The notes: generated from the letters alone by a model not told the origin. 64,000 nt of DNA from Nitrospira sp. (GCA_015709715.1 CP054184.1:1659001-1723000), one strand, 5' to 3'. Shown: positions 25,121 to 33,375, numbered from the stretch's first letter. A program made the numbers and translations.

Positions 25121-26230
25121 TCAATAGACGATGGTCGTGACCGACCGCGGACTTTCTTGATCGGCAGTCACCTGTACGCCCACGCGGCCGATGACGCGGC
25201 CGTCTTCGGTTTCTACATCGATCCGCCACTCTCCCGGATCGAGCCCCTGTTTGAAGGTGTAGGCTCGATACCCTCCCTCTCGCCCCCCGACAATCTTCAA
25301 GGCGATGCGATCGGCGGACACGAAGGGCCGGCCGGACTCCGGCCGGAAGTACCAATGGTGGTAGACCGTCGTTCGGAGCGCGACCGGGGCAAAGACGGCG
25401 GTGAAACAATACAACGGTTCGTCCGCCGCGATGGTCGAGGCGGAGTGTTTCCAAGGTTCGTACCATTGTCGCTCGAACGACAGTTCGAAGTGGTCCCCGG
25501 CTCGTTTGACTTCGTGGTACATCCCGCCGAACTTCAGCGACAGCGGTACCGGCGGGATCCAGTTGAGAATGTAGAACCCCACCAGCAAGGCAATGACCGC
25601 CATGGCCGGCGCCGTCGTCAAGGTCGCTTCACGCCGGGTTCGGTCCTCGTTGCCGCGGTAGATCAGTTCCACGACCCGCAAAGTCACCAGCACACTCAGC
25701 ACCGCGCCCGCCAGAAACATCGCCTGGTTCATCCAACCGGTCATGACCGGCAGAAAGAAGGTGAAGAAGGCGAAACAGACCAAGGCATAGAGCCCCACCA
25801 GGAGCTGTAGATTGGAGAGACGATCGCGCAAGAACTCATTGCCGACCAGCAGCCCCACCAACAGCACGAAGAACACGGCCGAGCCGGTCCAGGTCGCACT
25901 TTTCCAATAGAAGATCGTATAGGCGCTGAAGAGGCTCCCGAATAGAAACTGGATGGCCATCGGCGCATAGGGTCCGGCCTGCAGGGCCCACCGAATGGCC
26001 TTGGGGGTTTCCGGCGGCAAGTCCTCCGGCGCCATCCGGCTCGTCCCCAGGCGGCCGGTCAGGACGATCAGAAAACCCAGGAGCAGCAAATAGAGCAGGA
26101 GCAGCAGATTGCCTTGCAGGCGATCAATCCGGCTGAGGGTGAGGGTGTCATAGGTCACCCCCGAGAGGAAAAAGAGCGGCGGCAAGTAGGGTTTGCCCAA
26201 GACCGCCTGCACCCGTTGCATCGACACCAT
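25121..26230 (-). CDS. Multi-spanning membrane protein with C-terminal DUF2914 domain
   Basis: 369 residues. The first 240 hold about seven hydrophobic segments. The C-terminal 125 residues form a DUF2914 domain, seen in YHHWYFRPESG, then IVGGREGGYRAYT, then PGEWRIDVETEDGRVIGR. The domain is predicted to be extracytoplasmic and beta-rich. Function is unknown. The start has no clear ribosome binding site; ATG at 26230 or 26221 are both possible. It lies in a minus-strand run of poorly known genes from 29797 to 23399. Confidence 0.78.
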   Translation of the reverse strand: MVSMQRVQAVLGKPYLPPLFFLSGVTYDTLTLSRIDRLQGNLLLLLYLLLLGFLIVLTGRLGTSRMAPEDLPPETPKAIRWALQAGPYAPMAIQFLFGSLFSAYTIFYWKSATWTGSAVFFVLLVGLLVGNEFLRDRLSNLQLLVGLYALVCFAFFTFFLPVMTGWMNQAMFLAGAVLSVLVTLRVVELIYRGNEDRTRREATLTTAPAMAVIALLVGFYILNWIPPVPLSLKFGGMYHEVKRAGDHFELSFERQWYEPWKHSASTIAADEPLYCFTAVFAPVALRTTVYHHWYFRPESGRPFVSADRIALKIVGGREGGYRAYTFKQGLDPGEWRIDVETEDGRVIGRVGVQVTADQESPRSVTTIVY

Positions 26231-26278
26231 GGAGGCTAGAGTTCAAGATCGCCTCGTGATTGTCAAACGAAGAGTCGA

Positions 26279-27340
26279 TTACACGAAGGGAGGTAACGGG
26301 GCGTACTTCACCGACATGCCGATCACGCGCTCCAGCCAGGGGGCCATGGCCTCCTCCTTGAGCGGCGCGCGATTCAACCGGGCTTCGATCTGAAACCCGC
26401 CGACAGTCCCGACCAGGCCGATGATGGCCGAGGCCTCTTCCGCTTCCGGCAGCAGCTCCTGCGTCTGAAACTCGCAGAGGGTGCTGTACAGCCGCCCTTG
26501 CGGCTCGATGATACGCAGCACCTCCGGCAGTTCGCTCAAACGGCAATGGACGGAGCAGCGGTAGACCGAGCGCGCCCCGGTCTGGACGGCGGCGAATTGT
26601 TCCAATGCAGATTCGGAAAATCCCGTCAGATAGGCCCGCACCGACGCGGCTTGCGGGACAAAGGTGGCGGCCAGTCGGCTTGCCGGCACCAGAAACTCAA
26701 AGGCATCCGAGGAATTGTATTCGAACTGACAGGGGCCGAAGGCATCCGGCCAGGAACAGAAAAAAGGCGTAACAGGGTCCGCCGGCGTCAACACCAGCCC
26801 GCCCTTCTCCACGGAGGTTTCGACCGGCAAGTCCAGAGTCGTGATGGCGTCGAGGAAGATGGCCCGCCGCTCATCGACCCAGTCGTTGCGTCTGGCCTCT
26901 TCCCGCGTTTCTCCCGGCGTCACCACGTCGAGGGTCTGGAGCCGGACGCGGATGAACGCGTGGCTGTGCCGGAAGCCAAGCCACAGCATATTGACGGGGT
27001 GATGAAACCGGAGGGGGCCTCTGGTTCGCCAGGGATGGCTGATGGAGCAGTAGGTGCCGACGCTCTGATGTTGTTGATAGACCGTATGGTACCCGCCTGC
27101 CAGGAGGAAAAAATCTCCCTGCCACCCCTCGCGTGCATGGATCAGCGTGACGTCTTCAGTCGCCCACTGATCGAGCCGGTCGAACTCCGCCGGGGAGTCG
27201 ACCGCCCAATCCTCTACGTAACAGATCACGTCTTTGACAGGCTGCGCCGATTTGAGCCCCAAGGCGGCCAACCGTTCCCCGACCGCCAGCGCATCACGGA
27301 AGGTCAGACGTCCCGCTGTTTCCCACCGCCGCTCACGCAT
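26279..27340 (-). CDS. Uncharacterised 353-residue protein
   Basis: I do not recognise this gene. It has no signal peptide and no membrane segment. His and Trp clusters occur mid-protein (SISHPWRTRG, HHPVNMLWLGFRHSHAF) and the last third looks alpha/beta (EASAIIGLVGTVGGFQIEARL). It is probably a cytoplasmic soluble protein. It lies between a lipoprotein gene and a DUF2914 membrane gene on the same strand. No catalytic motif can be named. Confidence 0.65.
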   Translation of the reverse strand: MRERRWETAGRLTFRDALAVGERLAALGLKSAQPVKDVICYVEDWAVDSPAEFDRLDQWATEDVTLIHAREGWQGDFFLLAGGYHTVYQQHQSVGTYCSISHPWRTRGPLRFHHPVNMLWLGFRHSHAFIRVRLQTLDVVTPGETREEARRNDWVDERRAIFLDAITTLDLPVETSVEKGGLVLTPADPVTPFFCSWPDAFGPCQFEYNSSDAFEFLVPASRLAATFVPQAASVRAYLTGFSESALEQFAAVQTGARSVYRCSVHCRLSELPEVLRIIEPQGRLYSTLCEFQTQELLPEAEEASAIIGLVGTVGGFQIEARLNRAPLKEEAMAPWLERVIGMSVKYAPLPPFV

Positions 27341-27385
27341 GACGCTGCTCCCAAGACGCTCTGCAGCTCTGGTCGGCGGCCTGGC

Positions 27386-28036
27386 TCACTTGATGGACTT
27401 CAACACGCGGCCCTCGATCTTCGTGTCGCTGATGAAGCGGTCGATCGCATCCTGCATCAGCCCGGACATCATGCTTTCGATATCCTCGCTGGTGAACCAA
27501 AAGACGGGCTTCGATTCTTGCCCCTGCGTGTTGCGCTGCGTCGTGCTCTCGTCCGTCAGGTTCTTCACCTTGAAGGCCAGTCGGCTTTCGCCGGTCAACT
27601 TGGTGTTGAACACTCGGCTCTTGGCGGTCGCAAAAAAGTCGCGGATTTCCCCGCTGATCACGATGTCGGCCCCGGCGACCGCCACGCCCGACTGCACGAC
27701 TCGCGCATCCCAGCCGCGACGATTCCAGGCGCGCTGCCGCAGCGTTTCCGCCAAGGCTTCCGCAATCGTCACCCCCGGCGACCCGCCGGGCACGTTGAAA
27801 TAGGTCACCCCGCCGCCCAGATGCGACCGCTGGCCGATCTTCGATTTGTCCGCGCGCAGATCCTCGAACGGTTCGATGACGATCTTCACCGGCTCCGGCT
27901 GCCCACCCTGCGCCATCAGCTGTTGCGACTGCAGATTGACCGACACCATCTCACCGGTACCGGCGCAGCCCCACAGCAGGGCCAGGCCCACCGCGACACA
28001 GACCTGACTCAGAATTCGACATCCCTGTGCAATCAC
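27386..28036 (-). CDS. Lipoprotein of unknown function
   Basis: 216-residue predicted lipoprotein: signal with lipobox LWGC at about residues 21-24. The mature part contains VKIVIEPFEDLRADKSKIG and GADIVISGEIRDFFATAK, a layout like YajG-type or LPS-assembly-like lipoproteins. The start is GTG with GGGAGGAG immediately upstream. It lies 120 bases after the 209-residue gene. Function is unknown; outer-membrane attachment is likely because no Asp follows the lipidated Cys. Confidence 0.7.
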   Translation of the reverse strand: MIAQGCRILSQVCVAVGLALLWGCAGTGEMVSVNLQSQQLMAQGGQPEPVKIVIEPFEDLRADKSKIGQRSHLGGGVTYFNVPGGSPGVTIAEALAETLRQRAWNRRGWDARVVQSGVAVAGADIVISGEIRDFFATAKSRVFNTKLTGESRLAFKVKNLTDESTTQRNTQGQESKPVFWFTSEDIESMMSGLMQDAIDRFISDTKIEGRVLKSIK

Positions 28037-28156
28037 ACGCTCCTCCCTATCGGTAAGTGGGTCCTCGACAAGACGGGCCCCAGTCTACCCAATCTGCGAG
28101 CCGGATGACAAACGGGAATGGCCCGGCGAAGTACCGGCCTGGCCTGGAGGAAACGG

Positions 28157-28786
28157 TTAGGGCGTGAGCAACGGAAACAGGCGGCGAAAGGTGTCCCGTC
28201 CAAGGTCGGGCAAGCCCCCTGCTTGCACGGCGGGCGCATCCAGTGGAACGAATCGCGCGATCTTGAACCAGGCCCGCCCCGAGAGCACCGCCGCTACTTG
28301 GGCTTTCCGATCGTGGGTGATGGGCAGCGTGTACCCTTCGCCTCGCTTCCATTCCCAAAGGGTCGGGGCAAGCGAGAGTTCTAAATCATGACCGGCCAGT
28401 CGATGGAAGCGGTCGACCAGGTTCTTCCGATACTGTTTGACCAGCCCGCCCTCCACGATCAACGCGAAGACCAGATGGTGCCCCCACCAGCAGAGGGAAC
28501 GGAAGGTCAACTTCTCGTCGCCGCGAAAATGTTTGGGGTAGTCGAGGTATTGGTACGGGCAATGCTCCAGATGTTCCCCTTTGACCATCTGTGCCTTGGT
28601 AGGATCGAACTCAGCGGGAAGCAGCAACCTGACCTGGGCCAACTCCGACTGGAGGCCCTGATGCAACCGGACGAGTTGCTCGCGCACCTTCACCACAATC
28701 CGCTCCTTCGCCCGGAACAGGTCGCGATCGGTCAACAGCTTCACTTCGTCGGGAGCAAACAGGGGCGTCTCGGCAAGTGGGTCCAC
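28157..28786 (-). CDS. Uncharacterised 209-residue protein
   Basis: Not recognised. It is a soluble protein with Trp/His-rich middle (GEHLEHCPYQYLDYPKHF, SLCWWGHHLVFALIVEGG) and no membrane segment or signal peptide. The GTG start lies four bases from the stop of the preceding gene, so it belongs to the operon beginning with the C4HC3 zinc protein at 29797. No function can be assigned. Confidence 0.6.
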   Translation of the reverse strand: MDPLAETPLFAPDEVKLLTDRDLFRAKERIVVKVREQLVRLHQGLQSELAQVRLLLPAEFDPTKAQMVKGEHLEHCPYQYLDYPKHFRGDEKLTFRSLCWWGHHLVFALIVEGGLVKQYRKNLVDRFHRLAGHDLELSLAPTLWEWKRGEGYTLPITHDRKAQVAAVLSGRAWFKIARFVPLDAPAVQAGGLPDLGRDTFRRLFPLLTP

Positions 28787-28790
28787 GTGG

Positions 28791-29165
28791 TTAGGATTTC
28801 TGATGGGATTCGAAGGCGGACACCCGGAGGTCGAAGAGACGGCGGCATTCGGCGCAACGCAGACCCGCGCTGTCGCGAATCACGTCCAACTCCCGGATCG
28901 TGACCGCCAAGGCATGGGCCTGCAGGCAAGCCACGAGCCGGTCTTTCGGGGTCGTGACGGCCGCCGCCGGGATCAGGTCCCCGTCAAGCGGCACTGCGGC
29001 CACGCGCGCGATGACCTCGTCGAGCGAGAGGGAATGCACCATCCGGCAGGAGGTGCAGGCGACGAGCAGCCGCCCTTCGTCATCGATACGTTTCAGAGAG
29101 AGGCACAGGGGATGGACGGCAAAACATTGCTGGACGAAGGCCCCACTGTAGAACCGTTGCCCCAT
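28791..29165 (-). CDS. Uncharacterised zinc-binding-type protein
   Basis: 124-residue protein with two Cys pairs, CTSC (about residues 37-40) and CAEC (about 103-106), likely forming a zinc site. No fold can be named. It lies 12 bases after the small membrane protein gene and four bases before the next gene, within an operon of unknown purpose. Confidence 0.6.
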   Translation of the reverse strand: MGQRFYSGAFVQQCFAVHPLCLSLKRIDDEGRLLVACTSCRMVHSLSLDEVIARVAAVPLDGDLIPAAAVTTPKDRLVACLQAHALAVTIRELDVIRDSAGLRCAECRRLFDLRVSAFESHQKS

Positions 29166-29177
29166 AGGCGCACCAGA

Positions 29178-29510
29178 TTACAGCTTGGCCAGCGCCAACA
29201 TCAGGAGCGCGCCGACCGCATAGGGAATTGCGCAGGAATACAACACGGCCGCCAACGCCCGATCCGGCGAAGTCGCCCGCACCGTCTGGTCCTTGTAGAT
29301 GAACTCAAATCCCAGGATGAGCAGGGTCAAGGTCAGCACGAACACGCGGCTGGTCCTGGGCCAGCTGTAATGGCCGCTCACGATAAAATTCGCCGTGAAG
29401 AAGCCGCTGGAGAGGAACAGGAGCGGCGCCAGCACATACCGCAACGCGTGAGACAGGAAGACATGCCAGGAGGGCCTGGCCGACCGTTGTTGCGGATCGA
29501 CGAGCGTCAT
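29178..29510 (-). CDS. Small membrane protein with three predicted segments
   Basis: 110-residue hydrophobic protein. The frame is open to 29639, but the ATG at 29510 overlaps the stop of the zinc-finger gene by four bases (ATGA) and removes a non-hydrophobic, low-quality extension, so it is the likely start. Three hydrophobic segments are visible (about residues 20-40, 48-66, 84-108). Function unknown. Confidence 0.65.
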   Translation of the reverse strand: MTLVDPQQRSARPSWHVFLSHALRYVLAPLLFLSSGFFTANFIVSGHYSWPRTSRVFVLTLTLLILGFEFIYKDQTVRATSPDRALAAVLYSCAIPYAVGALLMLALAKL

Positions 29511-29797
29511 GACCCGACGGCAGCGGGTTGGTTCGAAGAGGAAAGCGTCCGTTGTTTGGCCTGCTCCTCGACCGTCCGGCAGGTCTTGCAGATGCGGGGA
29601 CGCGCCTTGAGGAAGCTGACCTTGCCGCTCGCGAGACAACTGTAATGCACGAACTCATCGCAGACCGTGCAACGCGACCAGCCGCCGCGCAACATCGTCT
29701 TATCGCGGTAGAGGCCCTGCTGACAGACCTTGCAGAGGCGGGGTTCGATCCCCAGCAGCATGGGCTCCCATTCACCCGCAGCTTTCCGAATACTCAT
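29507..29797 (-). CDS. Small protein with PHD/RING-like C4HC3 zinc-binding pattern
   Basis: 96-residue soluble protein. Its Cys/His spacing is C22-x2-C25-x17-C43-x2-C46-x4-H51-x2-C54-x15-C70-x2-C73, which satisfies the Cys4-His-Cys3 pattern of PHD-type cross-brace fingers, including the CDEFVHYSC core. Such patterns are common in eukaryotes and uncommon in bacteria; a treble-clef or rubredoxin-like fold is an alternative. It heads a coupled operon with a membrane protein and a second Cys-pair protein. Function unknown. Confidence 0.65.
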   Translation of the reverse strand: MSIRKAAGEWEPMLLGIEPRLCKVCQQGLYRDKTMLRGGWSRCTVCDEFVHYSCLASGKVSFLKARPRICKTCRTVEEQAKQRTLSSSNQPAAVGS

Positions 29798-29848
29798 AGC
29801 GCGTGAGTATAACGAAGGGGTCGAAGGAAAAACAAGGAGTCCCCGGGC

Positions 29849-30110
29849 TCACTGAATCTTTCGGGAGACCCAGTAACCTGGTTTACGCCTCAAATGCATG
29901 ACCGCAGCCACATAAATAGTCTGCCCTTCTAAGGCATAGATCACTCCATAAGGGAAACTGCTGAACGAGGTACCGTCGGAATCTTCCCGTGAGGGTGCGC
30001 GAAAGGGTCGGATGTTGCGGATATTGGTTAAAAGCGGCCTCAACAGCAACGAGAAATTCTTCGCCGAGACCTTCGCGGCAATCCTCATAAAAGAGGGCGG
30101 CTTGACTTAA
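29849..30110 (-). pseudogene. ParE/RelE-type toxin, 3' part, frameshifted and IS-interrupted
   Basis: Reading from 30110, the frame gives LSQAALFYEDCREGLGEEF, typical of ParE/RelE toxins, up to VQQF. There an extra T in a TTT run (plus-strand AAA at 29955-29957) shifts the frame. The shifted frame continues as PYGVIYALEGQTIYVAAVMH and RRKPGYW, the conserved C terminus. The 5' end lies across the IS5-family element at 31288-31327. The gene therefore carries two independent lesions: an insertion and a one-base frameshift. Confidence 0.85.
30107..30110. repeat. TTAA target-site duplication (left copy; right copy 31288-31291)
   Basis: Direct TTAA repeats directly outside the IS5-family inverted repeats. 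The size fits IS5-group insertion. Confidence 0.9.
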
Positions 30111-31287
30111 GGAACGTCTGATTAATTCGCGTTTCCACGAAGCAATCTGTTTCTCGGTGGATCAAGACGGGCCATCAGCTGGGAACCCGCTGGTCCGAGA
30201 GCGCCTTTCTCGGATTCCTCCGCCGTCAGGCGGCCCGCGCCCCGTTCGCACCCCCGTCCGCTAGGCTGCCGCCAGCAAGTGCCGGCGTGCTACATACAGA
30301 TTCGCCAAGCCGCAACTGATAGACAACCAGTGCGCATTCTTCGCGAGCCCCCGGTACCGCACTTTGGCCCACCCGAAGATCCGCTTGATCACCAAGAACA
30401 CATGCTCGACTTTGGCACGAACCTTCGACTTCGTCCGATTGCGGGCCCGCTCCGTCTCGCTCAAGGGCCGATGGCGATGGGCTTTCGTCTGGACGAAGCT
30501 CTTGGCATGGGGAGCATGGTGCTGAATCATGTCGCGTTGCCCGCTATAGGCGGCATCGCCCCATACTCGTGTCTCCTGTCCATGCAGCAACTCCGGCAAC
30601 ACCTGGCTGTCATGGACATTCGCCGCCGTGGCCGCCACTGAGTGAACCAGCTTCGTCCGGCTGTCCACTCCAATATGCGCCTTCATGCCGAAATACCACT
30701 GGTTCCCCTTCTTGGTCTGATGCATCTCCGGATCTCGCTCTTTCTGGCGATTCTTCGTCGAACTGGGCGCATTGATGATCGTGGCATCCACGATCGTGCC
30801 CCGGCTGACCTTCAGCCCGTGGGCAGCCAGATACGCGCCGATCCGCGCAAAGAGCTGTGCGCCCAAGTGGTGGGCTTCCAGCAGATGCCGAAACTTACAG
30901 ATGGTGGTTTCATCCGGTACGGGCTCGCGGCCCAGATCAATCCCCACGAACTGCCGCATGGCGTGTGAGTCGTACAGCGCTTCCTCCACCGCCGGGTCCG
31001 ACAGGTTAAACCACTGTTGCAGACAATGGAGGCGCAACATGCGTTCGACACCCACGGGCGGACGCCCTGGGCCCTCGGCCTTGGGGTAGACCGGCTCGAT
31101 CGCCGCTACCAATTCCGCCCATGGAACAACCTGGTTCATCTCGTTGAGAAACTGCTCCCGGCGGGTGGGCTTGCGATACTGTTCAAACGAGACTTCGGCA
31201 AACGTCTGTTGCTGCATGGGGCACGCCTCCAGTTCAGTGCTGCGCTACCCTTAGCACATCATGCAAAGAGAATAAATCAGACCTTCC
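30111..31287 (-). mobile_element. IS5-family insertion sequence
   Basis: 1177-bp element. The left end starts GGAACGTCTGATTAATTC (30111 on) and the right end, read inward on the minus strand from 31287, starts GGAAGGTCTGATTTATTC; 19 of the first 24 bases match. It is flanked by 4-bp TTAA duplications at 30107-30110 and 31288-31291. It contains one transposase gene in the minus orientation. Removing it and one TTAA restores the toxin reading frame, so insertion followed toxin acquisition. Confidence 0.92.
30261..31217 (-). CDS. IS5-family DDE transposase
   Basis: 318-residue transposase that catalyses movement of the surrounding element. It has an N-terminal DUF772-type domain (ML RLHCLQQWFNLSDP region) and the DDE residues in TIVDATIINAP, WGDAAYSG and KVEHVFLVIKRIFG. 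The frame is intact, so the element may still be active. The start ATG is at 31217. Confidence 0.93.
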   Translation of the reverse strand: MQQQTFAEVSFEQYRKPTRREQFLNEMNQVVPWAELVAAIEPVYPKAEGPGRPPVGVERMLRLHCLQQWFNLSDPAVEEALYDSHAMRQFVGIDLGREPVPDETTICKFRHLLEAHHLGAQLFARIGAYLAAHGLKVSRGTIVDATIINAPSSTKNRQKERDPEMHQTKKGNQWYFGMKAHIGVDSRTKLVHSVAATAANVHDSQVLPELLHGQETRVWGDAAYSGQRDMIQHHAPHAKSFVQTKAHRHRPLSETERARNRTKSKVRAKVEHVFLVIKRIFGWAKVRYRGLAKNAHWLSISCGLANLYVARRHLLAAA

Positions 31288-31327
31288 TTAATTCGGCTTT
31301 CGCTGCCGGATCAAGAAGCAACCTCAA
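31288..31327 (-). pseudogene. ParE/RelE-type toxin, 5' end, cut off by IS5-family element
   Basis: TTG start at 31327, reading MRLLLDPAAKAEL, the usual ParE N terminus. The frame joins LSQAALFYED at 30110 when the IS and one TTAA are removed. The TTG overlaps the antitoxin stop by four bases (TTGA), the normal coupling of such pairs. Confidence 0.8.
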
Positions 31328-31541
31328 CGACGGAGATCCTTCCGGATGTCGCGTAATGCCTTGACGGCTGAAACCGGCTTCGTGAGCTTCCGCTTCCAGG
31401 CAGAAAGTCGTCGTTCTGCCTCGGCGCCCCACGCTTCATCCACCGAAGTCAAACGTTCGCTGTTCATCTCAGCGATAAGTCGCTCGACCAACCGTTCACG
31501 CTCCGTCGGCGAGAGCTTCCAAGCTTGTTTTTCTATCGCTA
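31324..31541 (-). pseudogene. Addiction-module antitoxin remnant, interrupted by IS630-family element
   Basis: The frame ends with TGA at 31324 and encodes AIEKQAWKLSPTERERLV and then EAWGAEAERRLSAWKRKL, resembling the putative addiction-module component family that pairs with ParE/RelE toxins. Upstream it runs into the IS630-family left end. Removal of that element and one TA joins it in frame to a type III restriction fragment (32679-32834), so it has no start codon of its own visible. Confidence 0.7.
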
Positions 31542-32678
31542 GTGTTGTGTCTCACAAATAGATTGACAATATGATCGCAGTGGCGTACATGGTCGAACAT
31601 GTGGGACTCCGCTCCAAGATTGACCATAAGCCTGGAGCAAGCCGGCACGTTGCGGAGGTGGGTTCGAGCCCACCACACTCCGCAGCACGTCGTGATGCGG
31701 TGTCGCATCATTCTGATGGCGGCCGAAGGCCTGTCCAACAACCAGATCGCCAAGCACTTGGGAGTGAGTCGGCCCACCGTCATTCTGTGGCGTGAACGCT
31801 TCGCACAAGCCGGCCCACCAGGATTGACGGAAGTGCGCAAGGGCCGCGGACGCCGGCCCTCGATTTCGCCGAAGAAGGTGCAGCAGATTGTCGAAGCGAC
31901 GCTGCACACCAAACCGAAAGGGGCGACTCATTGGAGTTGCCGCACCATGGCCCAGCAGCACGGCGTCAGCGCCGCCACGGTCCAGCGCATCTGGGAGGCA
32001 CACGGACTGCAACCTCATCGAGTCCGGCGCTTTAAGCTGTCGCGTGATCCGCAGTTTCTCCAAAAGCTGACGGACGTGGTGGGCTTGTATATGAATCCGC
32101 CGGATAAGGCCTTGGTCGTCTGCGTGGATGAGAAGAGTCAAATCCAGGCACTGGACCGAAGCCAGCCGGGCTTGCCCATGAAGCCAGGGCGGTGCGGCAC
32201 GATGACGCATGACTACAAGCGGCATGGAACAACCCCGTTGTTTGCCGCGCTGAATGTCCTGGAAGGCACGGTCGTGGCCGATTGTATGCCACGTCATCGC
32301 CACCAAGAGTTCGTGAGATTTCTCCGGAAGCTGGATCGAGAATTCCCCCCGTCCCAGGACCTGCACCTCATCCTGGACAACTATGGCACCCATAAACATC
32401 CCACCGTCCAGCAATGGTTGGCCAACCGGCGGCGCTTCCACCTGCACTTCATTCCGACCAGTTCATCGTGGTTGAACCTGATCGAACGGTGGTTCGCCAA
32501 CCTCACCGACAAGCAGATCCGTCGGGGCACCTTTCACCGCGTCCCCGCACTGATTCAGGCCATCAAAGAATTCGTGGCGGTCCATAACAAAACCCCACGG
32601 CCCTTTGTCTGGACAGCCTCGGTAGAATCCATCATGGATAAAATCAATCGTTGTAAGTCCATTTATGAGACACAACAC
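31542..32678 (+). mobile_element. IS630-family insertion sequence
   Basis: 1137-bp element with terminal inverted repeats GTGTTGTGTCTCA (left, from 31542) and TGAGACACAACAC (right, ending 32678). It is flanked by TA dinucleotides (31540-31541 and 32679-32680), as expected for IS630/Tc1-type insertion. One transposase gene fills the element. Confidence 0.9.
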
Positions 32679-32681
32679 TAG
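31599..32681 (+). CDS. IS630-family DDE transposase
   Basis: 360-residue transposase. The N-terminal HTH reads LSNNQIAKHLGVSRPTVILW. The catalytic residues are in VVCVDEKSQ (Asp), LILDNYGTHK (Asp) and SSSWLNLIERWF (Glu). The reading frame is intact. The stop codon TAG at 32679-32681 is made of the TA target duplication plus the first flanking base, so the element does not carry its own stop. Insertions next to a TA followed by A or G would terminate the protein correctly. Confidence 0.93.
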   Translation: MWDSAPRLTISLEQAGTLRRWVRAHHTPQHVVMRCRIILMAAEGLSNNQIAKHLGVSRPTVILWRERFAQAGPPGLTEVRKGRGRRPSISPKKVQQIVEATLHTKPKGATHWSCRTMAQQHGVSAATVQRIWEAHGLQPHRVRRFKLSRDPQFLQKLTDVVGLYMNPPDKALVVCVDEKSQIQALDRSQPGLPMKPGRCGTMTHDYKRHGTTPLFAALNVLEGTVVADCMPRHRHQEFVRFLRKLDREFPPSQDLHLILDNYGTHKHPTVQQWLANRRRFHLHFIPTSSSWLNLIERWFANLTDKQIRRGTFHRVPALIQAIKEFVAVHNKTPRPFVWTASVESIMDKINRCKSIYETQH

Positions 32682-32834
32682 GGCAGCTGCGACCGGAACA
32701 TACGGCACGGCTTCACCAAAGCGACGCGTGACCTCCCGGAAGGCGGCATCCAGCTTCTTGGTCTGGGCGGCCAGACGAAAGAAATCCCGCAGCGAATCCA
32801 ACACCCGCTCCTGATAGTCTGTGAGCGTGATCAC
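32679..32834 (-). pseudogene. Type III restriction enzyme (Res subunit) N-terminal fragment
   Basis: 52 codons from a GTG at 32834: TLTDYQERVLDSLRDFFR and RRFGEAVPYVPVAAA, as at the N terminus of type III restriction helicases. The expected next part with the Walker A motif is absent; the frame instead joins the antitoxin remnant across the IS630 site. The GTG overlaps the ORF6N remnant stop by four bases, indicating former operon coupling. Confidence 0.65.
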
Positions 32835-33298
32835 GCCTCGCCTTTCGAATAGAAGCCAATTCGGCGTTTGGGAGCATCCGGAGGCGGCTGCAACAGCGGT
32901 AGCAGCTTCTCGTATACATCCAGCAAGGCCGAGCCGTGCTCGAGCAACGTCCGGTCAATTTCGGCCAAACGTTTCAGAATGGCGTGATTCGCGGCAACAT
33001 GCTCGCGCAGGCGGACAAAAGCCCGCACCACAAAGACACTCATCTGGACCGCCCGCTCGCTGCGGAGAATGTTCGCAGCCATCCCGGCACCGTGTTCGGT
33101 AAAAGCCCAGGGGCGATAGGTCGCACCTCGATGACGGCTGGAACTGGTCACAAATTGTGACCAGTTCAGAGCGTTGCTCTTTTGGGGTGAACTCATCGAA
33201 ATTTGCGATGAGTTGCCCGTACCAGTTGAAGCGTCAATGCCTTCTACCTGTGAAGCCACAATATGTGACTTCACATCGGCAAATTCCTTGTCGGTCAA
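32831..33298 (-). pseudogene. ORF6N-domain protein, N-terminally truncated
   Basis: 155 codons containing NWSQFVTSSSRHRG, YRPWAFTEHGAGMAANIL and RSERAVQMSVFVVRAFVRL, then a helical tail ending PKRRIGF, typical of ORF6N/KilA-N-type DNA-binding proteins. The conserved front half of the domain is missing, and the first residues (TTG at 33298) are preceded by a stop. A DFL-like remnant lies in another frame just upstream. I treat it as a degraded gene; a short functional form cannot be excluded. Confidence 0.6.
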
Positions 33299-33375
33299 TC
33301 AGGAAATCAATCGACAGCCTCTCAAGTATCTTTAGCCATGCTTCTTCCAAGCTTGCTGGTCCCCTTCCCCTCAAA

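Noticed and set aside
26498-28108. 536-codon plus-strand frame over three minus-strand genes
   Set aside because: Arg/His/Pro-rich shadow frame without a start signal; the minus-strand genes have better starts and domains.
31539-32447. 302-codon minus-strand frame inside the IS630 element
   Set aside because: Antisense shadow of the transposase.
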